Positions 1 through 10,361 of a DNA stretch of 64,000 nt are shown here, one piece after another. The notes below the pieces were generated by a model. That model was not told where the DNA came from. It did no database searches and saw only the letters and a list, made by a program, of their open reading frames with translations. The stretch covers positions 12,042-76,041 of the forward strand of contig CAVVCH010000048.1 in the NCBI GenBank assembly GCA_963746605.1, given 5' to 3'. The stretch comes from CAVQSS01 sp963746605. GTDB lineage: Bacteria > Desulfobacterota > RBG-13-43-22. The translations under genes and the position numbers were made by a program. Position 1 is the first letter of the stretch, and every line of letters begins with the position of its first letter.

Positions 1-1826
1 AGCTCCCGATCTGTTTCAGGGCCAGGTTGATTTCCGGATTGATATCCTCGGAGGCTAAATTGATAAAGTGCGTGGAGATGGAAGTAATCAGTTTTTCCAA
101 ATCCACCCGGTACTGAAGGGCCTCTTCGGCCAATTGCCGGTCGGTGATATCCTTGAAAGTCCCCACCAGGCCGATCACCTTTCCTTCGGCATCCAGGTTG
201 GGCGCGGCGCTGAGGCTGAAATAGCGTTCACTGCCGTTCTTATGGAGGATGGTCCCGGTCAAATCTCGGACTGTTTTTTTCTGATCCCGGGTTTCCTTAA
301 AGATCTCTTTGTATCGAGGAATCTCCTCCGGTTTGACGAACTCAATAAAAAAATGGCCGATCACTTCCTCCGTCCGGTGGCCCAAGATCCTTTCCCAGGC
401 CGGGTTGACATAGGTGAAGGCCCCGTCGATTCCGATAGTATAGATGATATCCGGCGAGTTGGAGCTAAGCGAACGAAACCGTTCTTCGCTCTCCTGTATT
501 TTTTTATAGGAAAAGGCGTTATTGATGCTGATGGCGATCTGGGGGGCAATGCCCAAGAGGAGGTTCAAATCGCTTTGGTTTAATTTGCGTCCCGATTTGG
601 GGTTATCCACCAGCAGGATCCCCAGGGACTCTCCCTTATAGACAATCGGCACGCTGATGAAAGACCGGGTCTCCATGCGGTAAACAAATTCCAAACTTTT
701 GGGGGAAATATCCTGTTTAATCTTGGAGACGTCGTCGATTAAAAAAGGGTTTTGTTCTTTAAAGGTTAAAACGGCCACCCCCTTGGAATGGGGATTGTCG
801 AGACGGAAGGATAATTTGCTTAAATAATCTTGTTCTTCCTGGGAATACCCGTAGCCGACCGAAAAGGTCAGCCGCTTTTTTTCCCTGTCCGCCATCATGA
901 TCATGCCGCGGTTAAAGTCCAGTCGTTTTTCCAGGGCCTCCATGATATACTTAAGAAGACCGTCAATATCCAGGATCATGGAGATGGCCTGGCCAATTTC
1001 CTGGATCAGGGTGGCTTCGTTGTATCTCAGGTTGATCTGGTCGACCAAACGATAGGCTATATCGCTTTGGGACTGGATATTGCGGATAATTTCTTTTTTT
1101 TCAATATGTTGGCGTACGAAGAAAAACCCCAGTATTTATAAGTATCGGGATGATCACCAGTTCAGCCCAGAGAGAAGAAGGCAGGAAAAAAAACAGCGGG
1201 AAAAAGGTGACCAGGCTTAGGGCCAGAGTGTATCGGCTTATGATCTTCCAGCGATAGGCGGGAGTGGTTTTCCAGGAAATGATATACCGGCAGTGTTCTC
1301 CCCCATGGTTGACACAGGAAGGGTGTTCAATTGTGGCCAATTCATTCGTGTAAATTTTGGCCATGGCTTCAAAAATACCCTGTCGGTTCTCACATTGGTT
1401 GGGATGTTCGATTACCCCGGCTTCGGGAACGGATAACACCTCGACCTTATTGCTCCCTAATTTCTTAACCCGAAATGTGGTTGCCCGGGTTAGATTGGCG
1501 CCAATTTTTTCAAAAAGCGTGTAGGCCATTGAAGCGGTGAGAAAACCCAGGGCATATTGCCGGATGGGGCCAAAGGCCTCCGAAGAGGCCCAGTACCGTC
1601 CTACCTCGCGGGCGATTTTCGGATTCCCGGTTTTTTGGGTTAAAATCTCCTGAAAAAGGTTTATCTGCTTTTGAGAAAAGTAATGCCCCCCGTCTTCCAA
1701 TTCGGATCGGGTTATTCCGGCGTATTCCAGAAGAGAATTGATGGGTATATCAGGATAATACTTTGAGAGGTAATCGAAATAGTTTTTTAGAAGGCGACTA
1801 TTATAGAGAGGAGTCTGGTCGTTCAT
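1..1826 (-). CDS. Membrane-linked GAF/PAS sensor histidine kinase, frame broken, C-terminus outside window
   Basis: The product starts with a roughly 190-residue sensory region of the V4R/heme-NO-binding-associated type. It carries a conserved Cys and His followed by a GGEHCRY motif near residue 180. Two hydrophobic segments follow (about residues 200-235). In the next frame come a coiled coil, a GAF domain (about 1060-550), a PAS domain with a clear DITDRQ end (about 500-150), and the start of a further sensor domain that runs off the left edge. The kinase core is not visible. The frame breaks at 1127-1130, where one extra G in a GGGG run on the coding strand, right after the second membrane segment, separates the two halves. 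Removing it gives one continuous protein. The ligand is unknown; histidine kinase is inferred from domain order. Confidence 0.7.
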
Positions 1827-2045
1827 GAATCTAAGAGCAATTGGGACGGTTACAGGACAAAATAGTCCGCCAGGATATCCTTAGGTTCTAAGCTAAGGGA
1901 TTCAATTAAGATTAATGAGCGAACGTATTGTACCTTATGTTATAATTATATACCAACGAAAAAATTAGGTCGAATTGGAAACAGGATTTCGATGATGCCT
2001 TTAGTTTGAATCGATAGAAATTGAAAGGGATAAGGATCAAGCAAA

Positions 2046-2621
2046 ATGACTTGCTTCCGATGTGGAAAAGAGTTCCCCCAGGGGAGTTTCTATTGCCCCC
2101 AATGCGGACAAAAGGTAAGCCCGCAGACCCAGGGGAGCCTTGCGATTGGAACGGAGGAGGATTATCGGGCCTACCTTGGCCCGCAGGCGGAAAAATATTT
2201 GTTGAAATTCAAACGATTTGCCGCAAAGGAGGAGGACGGTTTCGTCTTCACTTGGCATTGGCCGGCCTTTATTTTCGGCTTTTGGTGGTTGTTGTACCGC
2301 AAGCTCTATATTTGGGCACTGGTGGCCTTGGGTCTGTGGTTGATTCCCCACCTGGCCCTGCCGGCCTGGTTCGTTTGGGGGGCCGTAGCCAATTACTTGT
2401 ATTATCTTCAAGCCAAACGGAAAATTGGGGAATACCGAAATCGATTGAATGCGGCTCTGCCCGTCGGTACCCTGGCCGAGGTCGGCGGGGTAAACCGGTG
2501 GGTCTGGATTTTGGCGGTTTTGTTTGCGGTTATGATCGGAGCGGCTATAATCTTGGGCGGAATTTTCCTCTATCAATTATTCCACGAATTCCTGAATTGG
2601 CCGGACTATCTGGAGGTATAA
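2046..2621 (+). CDS. Zinc-ribbon plus DUF2628-type membrane protein
   Basis: This is a 191-residue protein. It opens with a zinc ribbon of two CxxC pairs (CFRCGK near residue 3 and CPQCGQ near residue 17). A soluble linker follows, then a Trp/Tyr-rich membrane region (about residues 68-125, including FTWHWPAFIFGFWWLLYRK) typical of DUF2628, and a final hydrophobic helix near residue 150-172. The start ATG lies 8-12 bases after AAGGAT. It is divergent from the sensor kinase and convergent with the glutamate synthase operon, so it is probably a single-gene unit; a TATAAT at 1941-1946 may be its -10. The function of the family is not established. Confidence 0.7.
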   Translation: MTCFRCGKEFPQGSFYCPQCGQKVSPQTQGSLAIGTEEDYRAYLGPQAEKYLLKFKRFAAKEEDGFVFTWHWPAFIFGFWWLLYRKLYIWALVALGLWLIPHLALPAWFVWGAVANYLYYLQAKRKIGEYRNRLNAALPVGTLAEVGGVNRWVWILAVLFAVMIGAAIILGGIFLYQLFHEFLNWPDYLEV

Positions 2622-2640
2622 ACACTTTTACCCGGAATCT

Positions 2641-5242
2641 CTATTCCCACTCCTCGCTGCCGGTCAGCACCGTCCGCTTCAGCGGTTGAACCGTGCGATA
2701 GACCTGCCCAGGGGACTTGACTTCCCCGGCCACGGTTAACAGATCCCCCTCAATAGCAATCCCGAAGAGGCGCTCGTTCTCTTCCAGATAAGGCCGGATG
2801 AGTTCCCAGTCTTTTTCGGTAAAGGGCGCCAATTCACCTCCGTTGAGCTGCTCGGGAATAATCTTATGGTCCGGGTCGCGGACAAAAATGGCCCCTCCGG
2901 AAGCCAGGGAAAAAAGGTTGGAGCCCGGGTAGGGGGTTTCCTGGGGGATGATTTGCCCCTGGGTGTCCACGGTCAGGCCGTTTAGAATAACAAATCCCCC
3001 TCCCTGATGGGGGTCCCCGGCCATAAAGGATTCGGCCAGGAAGTCCAGGGCCGTACCGTTGATGACAACTTTAGGGCGCCCGACGGCATTGATCAGCGGG
3101 CGTCCGGCGGCGTTGCCCAGCACATAGACCTCCCCACCCTTGGCCCCGTATAAAAAGGTCTGGCCCACATCGCCGTGAACCACCAGTTTGCCGGATTTGA
3201 GGATTTGCCCCAACTGGTCCTGGGCGTTGCCGTGGACGTAGATCTCCAGTCCGTCCATTCCGGAACCCAGGTAGTCCCCGGAACTCCCGTAGGCGTCAAT
3301 CCGCACCCCCTGGGTATCCGATCCCAGACCGTTGCCTAAGAAGCGTTGCCCGCGATAGCCAAAACCAATAAACCGTTTCCAGCCCAGTTCATAGGCCTTG
3401 ACCAGCAACCGGGCATCACATTCTTCCCCTTCGGGGGGGAATTTCCCGGCATCGATGACCAGCACCTTTTCTTTGCCCTTGGGTGCCCGGAGATGACCGC
3501 GGTGGTCATAATCAATCCGAAGATAGGTTTTACCCTTGGCCTCGTGGAGTAGCGGAATCTCCAGAAAAATCCGGTCCAGGGCCTCCAGGGCCATTTGCAG
3601 GATCGAGCGGCGCCGTTTGGGACCGCTGGGATAGCGTCGATCCAGGACCAGGGTCAGCAGTTCCAGGACTTCGGGTTTCCATTTCTCCGTGCGGGCCAAT
3701 TCCACCAGATAATGGATCCAGGAACCCAGACGACGATAATCGCTCTCGGCCAAAAAAGACTTCCATTCGTTGAAAAGCCCCGGGATGTCGCCCGCGGTCA
3801 ACTTTTCCTTGAGTTCCTTCTGAATCCCGGCCTCCAGCCCGTCGTCCGCAATCGGGATCCGAAAATCGTAGGGTTGCCGGTCTTGAGGGACGGTGATCTC
3901 CCGGCCGAATTTGTCGCTGCAAGTGAGCTCCAGGGCGCCCGGGGCTTTTTCCTGGACCGAAAAAATAAAAGCCCCTCCGTCGGTGTAGCTTCCTCCGCGG
4001 GCGTTCCAGTAGCGGTCAGCCAGGGTCCCGAACCGGGGGTCCTCCCGGGCCAGGCTCTGGAGGGTGGCGTCAATGGCCTGTTTTTCCGAACAAATGAGCC
4101 CGATTTCCACCTCCCCTTTTTGCAGGGCGAAGACTTGGGGCCGCAGCATGGCCGTGTCGGTAATCCCGATTAACTGGTATTTCCGTTGACCGGGCATATT
4201 CCGGGCGATGATAAAAAACCAGGGACCGTCCGGGGAACCGTGGATCTGGGTAGCCTGGATCTGCCGGTAAACCTTTTGTTTCTCGGCCGACAATTGATCG
4301 AAGTCCAGTTCCGTAGTCGGGGCCAAGGACTCGATAATGTATTCCAGAGGATACCCATAGACCCGGTTTAACAGATCGAAAACCTGGACCGAGACCTCGG
4401 TATCGGTCAGAAACAGTGGTACCACGTTCCGCTGAAAAAGATACTCGCTGACGGAATAGTAATTGGCAAAATCGCCGTTATGGACCAGGGCCTCGTCCAT
4501 CCCGATAAAGGGATGGGCCCCGCCCGGGTGCCAGACCCTTCCTTTGGTCGGATAGCGCTGGTGGGCGATCCAGACATGGGCCTTAAAATCTTCCAGACGA
4601 TAATACTGGGTGACCTGCTCCGCGTACCCGACGATCTTTAAGATCATCATGTTCCGGCCGTGGGACAACACGAAGGCCCGTTTGTCCCCCAGGGAACTGT
4701 AGTAGCGCTGATTGAGTTGAAAGGTATTCTGGTAGATGAATTCCTCCTCGACGTTTCTGGCCGAAAGCTTGTCCAGGCGCCGCTCTTTTTGAAAACGGGC
4801 CAGCACCTCGGGCCGGACGCGAACGAAATAGCGCTTGACCGCCGGGGGTTCCAGTTCCAGACCGGGCACGTCCCGGTAGTCGTCCACGGTGGGCAGAAAA
4901 GCCTCGTGATCCACCCGGAAGCAGGGGCGGATAAATTGTTCCTCCAGTTCGGGTCAGTACGGTCTTATCCAGTAGGGCGATCTGGTACAGGAAATCCCCA
5001 TCCAGGGTATCCTGGTCCACTCCCAGCTTGGAGGCTTCCAGCCCTACGGCGGCGATGCCTCCGCCTTTACCATTGCCCCGGTTGTGCATCTGCACCGAGG
5101 GTTCGAATATGTGACGGCCACTGACCGGAATGTTGCAGGCGAAACCGGTAACCCCGCACCCGCCTTCTTCGGCCTCGGGTCGGCGGGGAAAACGCCGTTT
5201 CGGATCGAGTTTTTCCAATAAATGAGCCCTCGCCTGAATCAA
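2641..5242 (-). CDS. Glutamate synthase glutaminase plus GXGXG module, frame broken
   Basis: This is the amidotransferase part of a modular, archaeal-type glutamate synthase. It would release ammonia from glutamine for the FMN subunit encoded just upstream. The N-terminal class II glutaminase has its nucleophile Cys in GGCGVTGFAC (about residue 30) and later RYPTKGR and HNGD motifs. The C-terminal third is the GXGXG beta-helix. The likely TTG start overlaps the TGA of the preceding gene, which suggests coupling. One extra base at 4948 breaks the frame. Reading past it joins DKTVLTR to LEEQFIRPCFRVDHEAF and gives about 866 residues. Without the repair the catalytic Cys would be separated from the rest of the domain. 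Confidence 0.82.
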
Positions 5243-6810
5243 GGGCCTGTGCGTTTGACTGATAGTTCATAGTCTTTCCCGATTGTTTTTAGGTTTAATC
5301 TATGGCTCCGGTCAGCTCTTCCGGCCGAATATAATCCAAATGCACCAATAAGTCCCAGCGACCCACCAGGTCCTGAATACGGGTCAACCCCAGCCGGCTG
5401 GAGCAAAGAACGCCATTGTTTTATCCAGGCGGCATAGGTATTAATGATCCGCTGCGTGCCCCAATCCTCGGTGATCAGCTTCGTCAATTCGGGATCGGTG
5501 GTGGCGATGCCCCGGGCGCAGCCGCGGCCCGATTCACAGTTGTGGCAGCGCAGGCATTCCAGGGATACCATGTCCAGCGTGCCTAAACAGATGCCGTTGG
5601 CGCCCAGGGCGATGATTTTGGCGGCATCGTAAGCCGTCCGGATTCCCCCGCTGGCGATGATAGTGATCTTATCCCTGATCCCTTCGTCCTTCAGGAAGCG
5701 ATGGACCTTGGGCACGGCGTACTCCAGAGGCATGGCGATATTTTTCTTGGCAATGTCCGGAGCGGCGCCGGTGCCGCCGTAACTTCCGTCCAACTGCAGG
5801 ATATGGGCCCCGGCAAAATAGCTGCCCACGGCCACCATGTCCACATCGTTGGGAGTGGACACTTTGACGGAAACCAGGGCCCGGGGATTGATCTCTTTGA
5901 TCCAATCGATATGTTTCTTATGGTCCTCCACCGAGTAGACACTATGAAACGGAAAAGGAGAAAACAGAGAACTTCCGACCACGGCCTCCCGCATGCGGGC
6001 CACTTCCGGAGTGACCTTATCCCCCAGCAGGTGCCCCCCCAACCCCGGCTTAGCGCCCTGGGCGTATTTAAACTCCACAATCCGGACCCGTTTGATGGTT
6101 TCTTCCCGAACCCCGAAGAGCCCGGTGGCCACCTGGGTAATGACGTGATCGTCATAAGGCTTCAACTCGTCCGGGTATCCCCCTTCACCGGTACAACAAA
6201 AGGTCCCCCAGGCGGTCGCGGCCCGGACCCGGGAAAGCATGGAATGGATGCTGACGGAGCCGAAGGACATGCCGCCCAGATAAAAGGGTACGGGCAAGGC
6301 GATTTGGGGGCGTTCATCCCCGGTCCGGTTGAGCTCGATACCCAGGGAGATCGCTTCCTCCGGAATCTCCTGGGGAGGAACGGAGGACATCCGGAAACGG
6401 ATTTTGTCGAAGCCACCGCCGGAATCCCCGGTTTTATGATTGATATCCTGATAAGGGATCTCCCCGGTCTCGGCCATATACCAGGTGCTGGCCAATAAAT
6501 CCGAAGTCCAACGTTTATCCCCCAGAACCTCAAAGGAAGGGTTGGGATTCAGGCGAATGGCGTCCTTCGGGCAGCGGGCCAGGCAATAGAATTCATTTTT
6601 TTGGCAGGAAGGGCCCAGGCAGAGATAGTCCTGGACCACCCGGGGGCGTTTACTGCCTTTCTGATAAACCCCGTGAGGGCAAAGGCTAACGCAGAGACCG
6701 CAATTATCGCAATCCGAGGTCAGGGTGATCCGGTATTTGCTTAAGGCCTGACGGAAGCGGGAAGGCACACGTCTGATTTCCGGGGGAGTAAAGGGGATGG
6801 GGGGATTCAT
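5239..6810 (-). CDS. Ferredoxin-type FMN glutamate synthase central subunit
   Basis: This 523-residue protein would aminate 2-oxoglutarate to glutamate at FMN. An N-terminal ferredoxin-like segment has the cluster motif CDNCGLCVSLCP (about residue 34) and more cysteines near residue 65-80. The rest is the FMN-binding GltB barrel with GGMSFGS, KPGLGGHLLG and IIASGGIRT motifs. The Cys group CLRCHNCESGRGC is in the position expected for the 3Fe-4S cluster. It shares the ATGA overlap with the upstream FMN paralogue and is coupled to the glutaminase gene downstream. No NADPH-binding small subunit (GltD) is near, so ferredoxin or another Fe-S protein is the likely electron donor. Confidence 0.85.
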   Translation of the reverse strand: MNPPIPFTPPEIRRVPSRFRQALSKYRITLTSDCDNCGLCVSLCPHGVYQKGSKRPRVVQDYLCLGPSCQKNEFYCLARCPKDAIRLNPNPSFEVLGDKRWTSDLLASTWYMAETGEIPYQDINHKTGDSGGGFDKIRFRMSSVPPQEIPEEAISLGIELNRTGDERPQIALPVPFYLGGMSFGSVSIHSMLSRVRAATAWGTFCCTGEGGYPDELKPYDDHVITQVATGLFGVREETIKRVRIVEFKYAQGAKPGLGGHLLGDKVTPEVARMREAVVGSSLFSPFPFHSVYSVEDHKKHIDWIKEINPRALVSVKVSTPNDVDMVAVGSYFAGAHILQLDGSYGGTGAAPDIAKKNIAMPLEYAVPKVHRFLKDEGIRDKITIIASGGIRTAYDAAKIIALGANGICLGTLDMVSLECLRCHNCESGRGCARGIATTDPELTKLITEDWGTQRIINTYAAWIKQWRSLLQPAGVDPYSGPGGSLGLIGAFGLYSAGRADRSHRLNLKTIGKDYELSVKRTGP

Positions 6811-8195
6811 GAGGCCGCCCCTTTTCCCAGGGAGGCAAAGACTTCCGCCTCCAGGTCTTCAAAAAACATGGCCCGTCCCATCTCTCCCCGCAGTCGGCGG
6901 GTTTCCCGAATGCCCATGGCCCCCATAATCTCCAGCAACTGGTTATGCCAACCGGCTATTAAATTTCTGATCCGGGCTTCCCCCCGGGGTGGGTAGATCT
7001 GATCGATCGTTACCGGACAGGGGATGCCGGCGGAACAACGGCGGCAAACCCGGCATTCCAGGGCGATCAACAATGGGATGTCTACGGCCACGGCGTCGGC
7101 CCCACAGAGGATCAGTTTGGCTAGGTGTTCCGCCATGGCAATTCCGCCTCCGGCAATCACGGTAATCTGGTCCCGGACGCCGAAGCGAACCAGGTGGAGA
7201 TGGATTTCTTTGATTCGGTCTTTGATATACCAGGGATCCTCTCCCTGTTCTCGGCCCAGCTCATTGGCTGTAAAATGGAGGATTTCCACCCCGTCCTGTG
7301 TCAGTTCCAAGGCCCGTTCGCTGGAACGGGCCGAGAGGGGCAACCGGACTGCGATGACCGCCTTGGCGTTGATAGCCTTCAATGTGCGCAGGCGTTCCAG
7401 GACCCGGGGGCCGTCGGGGATTTCGATAAGGCGCAATTTCTTGATCAATTCCGGGTCCACGGTTTCCACCGCCTGATTGATATAGAGCAGGACATGGTCC
7501 AGATATTGTTTCAGGCTGGGCTCCCATTCCTGTTGGGAGATCACCGCAAAGGATCCGACACCCCGGGCCCCCCGAAGCAGGGTATGATTGATGCGGTCCC
7601 GGGGAGGCGACCAGGGCAGGAGATCGAAAATAATCGGCAAGGGAATTTCCACCAGGGACTGGGCCGGCGAAAGCAGGTTTCCCCGGTCATCGAACTCGAG
7701 GGACATCCACTTGCGTCCCAGATCCACCTGAGTACTGATATACTCCCGGCCGTGAATCCCGTCCCGGGTCGGCCGGACAATCTCCGACATATCCGTCCAC
7801 ATGGCATCGAACCCCGGCCCGGAGAAAGTCCCTCCGTACCCGGCCCCGGAAACGGGGATTCTTCCGGTTTCCGCCTGATACCACAAGGTGGAGATGATTT
7901 CGGGGGTCCAATAGGCATCCCCCAAATTTTTATATTCCGGGTTCAGGGACTTGTGAATCAACCGGTTGGGGCAGTTCTGGACACAGCGGAAACAGTCTTT
8001 ACAGAGGCTGTCCAGGGAATCCACCATCAGGCGGGCATCCAGATTTTTCTTATCATAAACGCCGTAGACGCATTCCCGCTTCACGCAGCGGGGGCATTTG
8101 AGACAGCCCTCTTCCCAGGCTATCACCCCGGAGCGGGTGATGGTCGGGTAGCGGTTGGGGACGTTGGCAGTGTGAATATGGTACTTTGCTGGCAT
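6807..8195 (-). CDS. Glutamate synthase-like FMN/ferredoxin paralogue
   Basis: This 462-residue protein has the same architecture as its downstream neighbour but is clearly diverged. An N-terminal ferredoxin-like domain has CLKCPRCVKREC (about residue 31) and CKDCFRCVQNCP (about residue 65). A GltB-like FMN barrel follows, with VIAGGGIAMAEH and a Cys cluster CRVCRRCSAGIPC. The GGMSFGS-type motif of real glutamate synthases is replaced by sequence around LLRGARGVGS, so it may not make glutamate. It is in operon with glutamate synthase (4-base overlap) and starts 15 bases after metF. An electron-transfer or regulatory partner role is possible. The ATG follows AAGGAT at good spacing. Confidence 0.75.
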   Translation of the reverse strand: MPAKYHIHTANVPNRYPTITRSGVIAWEEGCLKCPRCVKRECVYGVYDKKNLDARLMVDSLDSLCKDCFRCVQNCPNRLIHKSLNPEYKNLGDAYWTPEIISTLWYQAETGRIPVSGAGYGGTFSGPGFDAMWTDMSEIVRPTRDGIHGREYISTQVDLGRKWMSLEFDDRGNLLSPAQSLVEIPLPIIFDLLPWSPPRDRINHTLLRGARGVGSFAVISQQEWEPSLKQYLDHVLLYINQAVETVDPELIKKLRLIEIPDGPRVLERLRTLKAINAKAVIAVRLPLSARSSERALELTQDGVEILHFTANELGREQGEDPWYIKDRIKEIHLHLVRFGVRDQITVIAGGGIAMAEHLAKLILCGADAVAVDIPLLIALECRVCRRCSAGIPCPVTIDQIYPPRGEARIRNLIAGWHNQLLEIMGAMGIRETRRLRGEMGRAMFFEDLEAEVFASLGKGAAS

Positions 8196-8210
8196 AACGT
8201 ATCCTTACCT

Positions 8211-9134
8211 TTAGAGGTTCGGCCGGGGATAAAGTCCCGCCCCTTCAACCAAGGGGGGGACGGCCTCCTCCCATTCAATAGCCATGATATGGGCCCCGTG
8301 CACGCCTTTCATTTCTTTCAAGGCCTGGATGGTTTCAATGCTGATTTTCAGACCCTCCTGCCGTTGATCCTTGGCTGGAACGGCCTTCATCCGCCGAATG
8401 ATTTCCTCGGGGATATCCATGCCGGCCACCTTATTCTTCATATATTCTGCCATCTTGGCCGATTTCAGGGGGGTGATCCCGCCTAAAATATATACCTCCC
8501 GATCCAGATTGCGCTCCCGCACTTTTTCCATCCAGTCGGAAAAGCGGGCCAGGTTATAGATGCACTGGGTTTGGATGAACTCCGCCCCGGCCTTGACCTT
8601 TTTGGCGAGCCGCAGGACCCGATATAAAAAGGGATCGGCAAAGGGATTGGCCGCCGCCCCGATAAACAGGTCTGGCGCCGCACTGAGGGGATCTCCTCCC
8701 AGGATCTGACCCTGGTCCCGCATCTGCCGGACGGCGCTGATCAACTGGATGGAATCCAAATCAAAGACCCCTCTCGCCTGAGGCTGATTGCCGAAGGATT
8801 GATGGTCCCCGCTCAGACAGAGGACATTGCGAATTCCCAGGGCCGAAGCCCCCAGAAGGTCCGACTGCAGGGCGATTCGATTCCGGTCCCGGGTTACCAT
8901 CTGCAGTACCGGGTCGAGCCCGGCTTGGCGCAGCAGGGCGCAGGCCGCCAGACTGCTGAGGCGTACCACGCCAGTCTGGTTATCGGTGACGTTGATGCTA
9001 TCCGCGTAACCTTTAAGCAATTTTCCCTTCTTAAGGACGGCCTCGGGATCGGCGCCTTTAGGAGGTCCGCACTCGGCGGTTACGGCGAAATGATCGGCGG
9101 CTAAGACTTTTTTTAACTGGCTTTCCGTTTTCAA
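8211..9134 (-). CDS. metF: Methylenetetrahydrofolate reductase, catalytic subunit
   Basis: MetF reduces 5,10-methylene-THF to 5-methyl-THF using FAD. The 307-residue TIM-barrel sequence has the N-terminal VTAECGPPKG, SINVTDNQ and LCLSGDHQ motifs of the short bacterial/acetogen type, plus EFIQTQCIYN and YILGGITPLKS in the second half. The TTG start overlaps the stop of the zinc/Fe-S partner gene. The partner and MvhD just upstream match the MetFV-type complex of the Wood-Ljungdahl pathway. The enzyme probably takes electrons from Fe-S proteins rather than NAD(P)H, though this is inferred from context. Confidence 0.85.
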   Translation of the reverse strand: MKTESQLKKVLAADHFAVTAECGPPKGADPEAVLKKGKLLKGYADSINVTDNQTGVVRLSSLAACALLRQAGLDPVLQMVTRDRNRIALQSDLLGASALGIRNVLCLSGDHQSFGNQPQARGVFDLDSIQLISAVRQMRDQGQILGGDPLSAAPDLFIGAAANPFADPFLYRVLRLAKKVKAGAEFIQTQCIYNLARFSDWMEKVRERNLDREVYILGGITPLKSAKMAEYMKNKVAGMDIPEEIIRRMKAVPAKDQRQEGLKISIETIQALKEMKGVHGAHIMAIEWEEAVPPLVEGAGLYPRPNL

Positions 9135-9799
9135 TTCCTTTGGTCCTCCCTGATGATTTTTCTGGGACCGGTTCCCTGTTGTCGCGACCAGTCCGCGGGG
9201 GGGTACACCGTTTCCAGTTGCGAAAGGCGCCCCGATTCCTCCAGACGGTCCACGATGAGCTGCCAGGCGCAGGGGACTTCAGGGTCCACCTCGCATTGAC
9301 CGTTCTTAGAGCCCCCGCAAGGTCCGTTGAACAATTGCTTGGCGCAGCGGGTGATGGGGCAGATATCCCCGAAAAGATGCACCCGGCATTCGCCGCAGCC
9401 GCGGCAATTCTCCAGCCAGAGTCCCGGCTCCTTGGTCTGGCCTAAAAAAGTGGTGTTCAGGGCCGGCAGAATGGGGACTTTGGGAAAAACTTCGGCTACG
9501 GCTTGTACCCCGGCCCCGCAGGCCAGGGACAGGACGGCGTCGTACTGATCCACCAGGCCGGTCAGTTGGTCGATGAACTCATAGACGCACTGGCGTTCCA
9601 GGGTCATCTCCCGGGTTTCCAGCTCCCGGCTGGTCATGCGCGCGTCCATGCGCAGGGCGGAGGCCAACAATCCGGTTTCCCGCTCGCCGCCGGCAGCGCA
9701 TTCGGCCACGCAACTGCCGCAGCCGACTACTAAGATCTTCTGGTAGGGGGAAATCATGGCAATGATTTCTTCCATGGGTTTTCGTTCGGCGGTAATCAT
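9131..9799 (-). CDS. metV: MetV-like MTHFR C-terminal zinc/Fe-S subunit
   Basis: This is a 222-residue Cys-rich protein of the MTHFR-C domain family. It has GCGSCVAEC near residue 27, CRGCGECR near residue 133, then ICPITRCAKQLFNGPCGG and QCEV. In acetogens MetV binds MetF and ties it to an electron-transfer partner. The ATG follows GGAGTCC. The gene overlaps metF by 4 bases, so the subunits are probably made together. No HdrA-type flavoprotein is encoded beside it, unlike the Moorella arrangement. Confidence 0.83.
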   Translation of the reverse strand: MITAERKPMEEIIAMISPYQKILVVGCGSCVAECAAGGERETGLLASALRMDARMTSRELETREMTLERQCVYEFIDQLTGLVDQYDAVLSLACGAGVQAVAEVFPKVPILPALNTTFLGQTKEPGLWLENCRGCGECRVHLFGDICPITRCAKQLFNGPCGGSKNGQCEVDPEVPCAWQLIVDRLEESGRLSQLETVYPPADWSRQQGTGPRKIIREDQRN

Positions 9800-9841
9800 G
9801 CTCGGACTCCAATCGACAAAGATAGAAATGTTTAAAAAAGA

Positions 9842-10261
9842 TTACAGCCGGCGCAGGAGCGAATGCCCCTTCACCGGAATCCGGTCCAGGAGTTCCCGGG
9901 TCAGTTGATCGATGGATTTGGGCAGGGGGGGGCGGGTTATTACCAAAACCAGTCGCTCGGGATCTATTCCGATTTCCTGAATCAACTTTTGGGCGTATTG
10001 AATCCGCTTCCGGGCGCGGGTATTACCTTGCTGGTAGCGACAGGCTTTTTCCGGGCAGGTAACCAGGAAGACCAGATCCGCTCCCGATTCCATGGCCCGC
10101 AGGAAATGAAGTGGTTCAATGCGCCCGCTGCAGGGCAGCGGAAAAAATTTGATTCGCGGGCCCAATTCTTTTTCGATCACCCGGCGGTTAAGGTCCTGGG
10201 CCGGATCGATCTGCTGGCAGAAAAAAATATCGATATTCAAATCGGATTGATTAGTACCCAT
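9842..10261 (-). CDS. MvhD/FrhD-type hydrogenase Fe-S (electron-bridge) subunit
   Basis: This 139-residue protein matches the MvhD family that carries a 2Fe-2S cluster and passes electrons to heterodisulfide-reductase-type flavoproteins. The usual Cys positions are present: FFCQQ near residue 14, LPCSGRIEP near 43, and VTCPEKACRYQQGN near 68. It is the first gene of the run mvhD-metV-metF-FMN-gltB-glutaminase. An AT-rich leader and a possible terminator separate it from glnA1. It is the best candidate to feed electrons to MetF and perhaps to the FMN proteins. Confidence 0.83.
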   Translation of the reverse strand: MGTNQSDLNIDIFFCQQIDPAQDLNRRVIEKELGPRIKFFPLPCSGRIEPLHFLRAMESGADLVFLVTCPEKACRYQQGNTRARKRIQYAQKLIQEIGIDPERLVLVITRPPLPKSIDQLTRELLDRIPVKGHSLLRRL

Positions 10262-10361
10262 AATAAAATACCTATAATTATTATTTATACTTAATTAATC
10301 GCTTTGTTTTGATGAAAAAACAAACCTTATAATTAAATATATTTTTTAATAAAAAGCAATA

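Noticed and set aside
2021..2689. 222-residue plus-strand frame overlapping the zinc-ribbon gene
   Set aside because: The overlapping frame at 2046 has the zinc ribbon and membrane helices; this one has no motifs.
7125..8486. 453-residue plus-strand frame antisense to the FMN paralogue gene
   Set aside because: Composition is a mirror of the real gene, with no family motifs or ribosome site.
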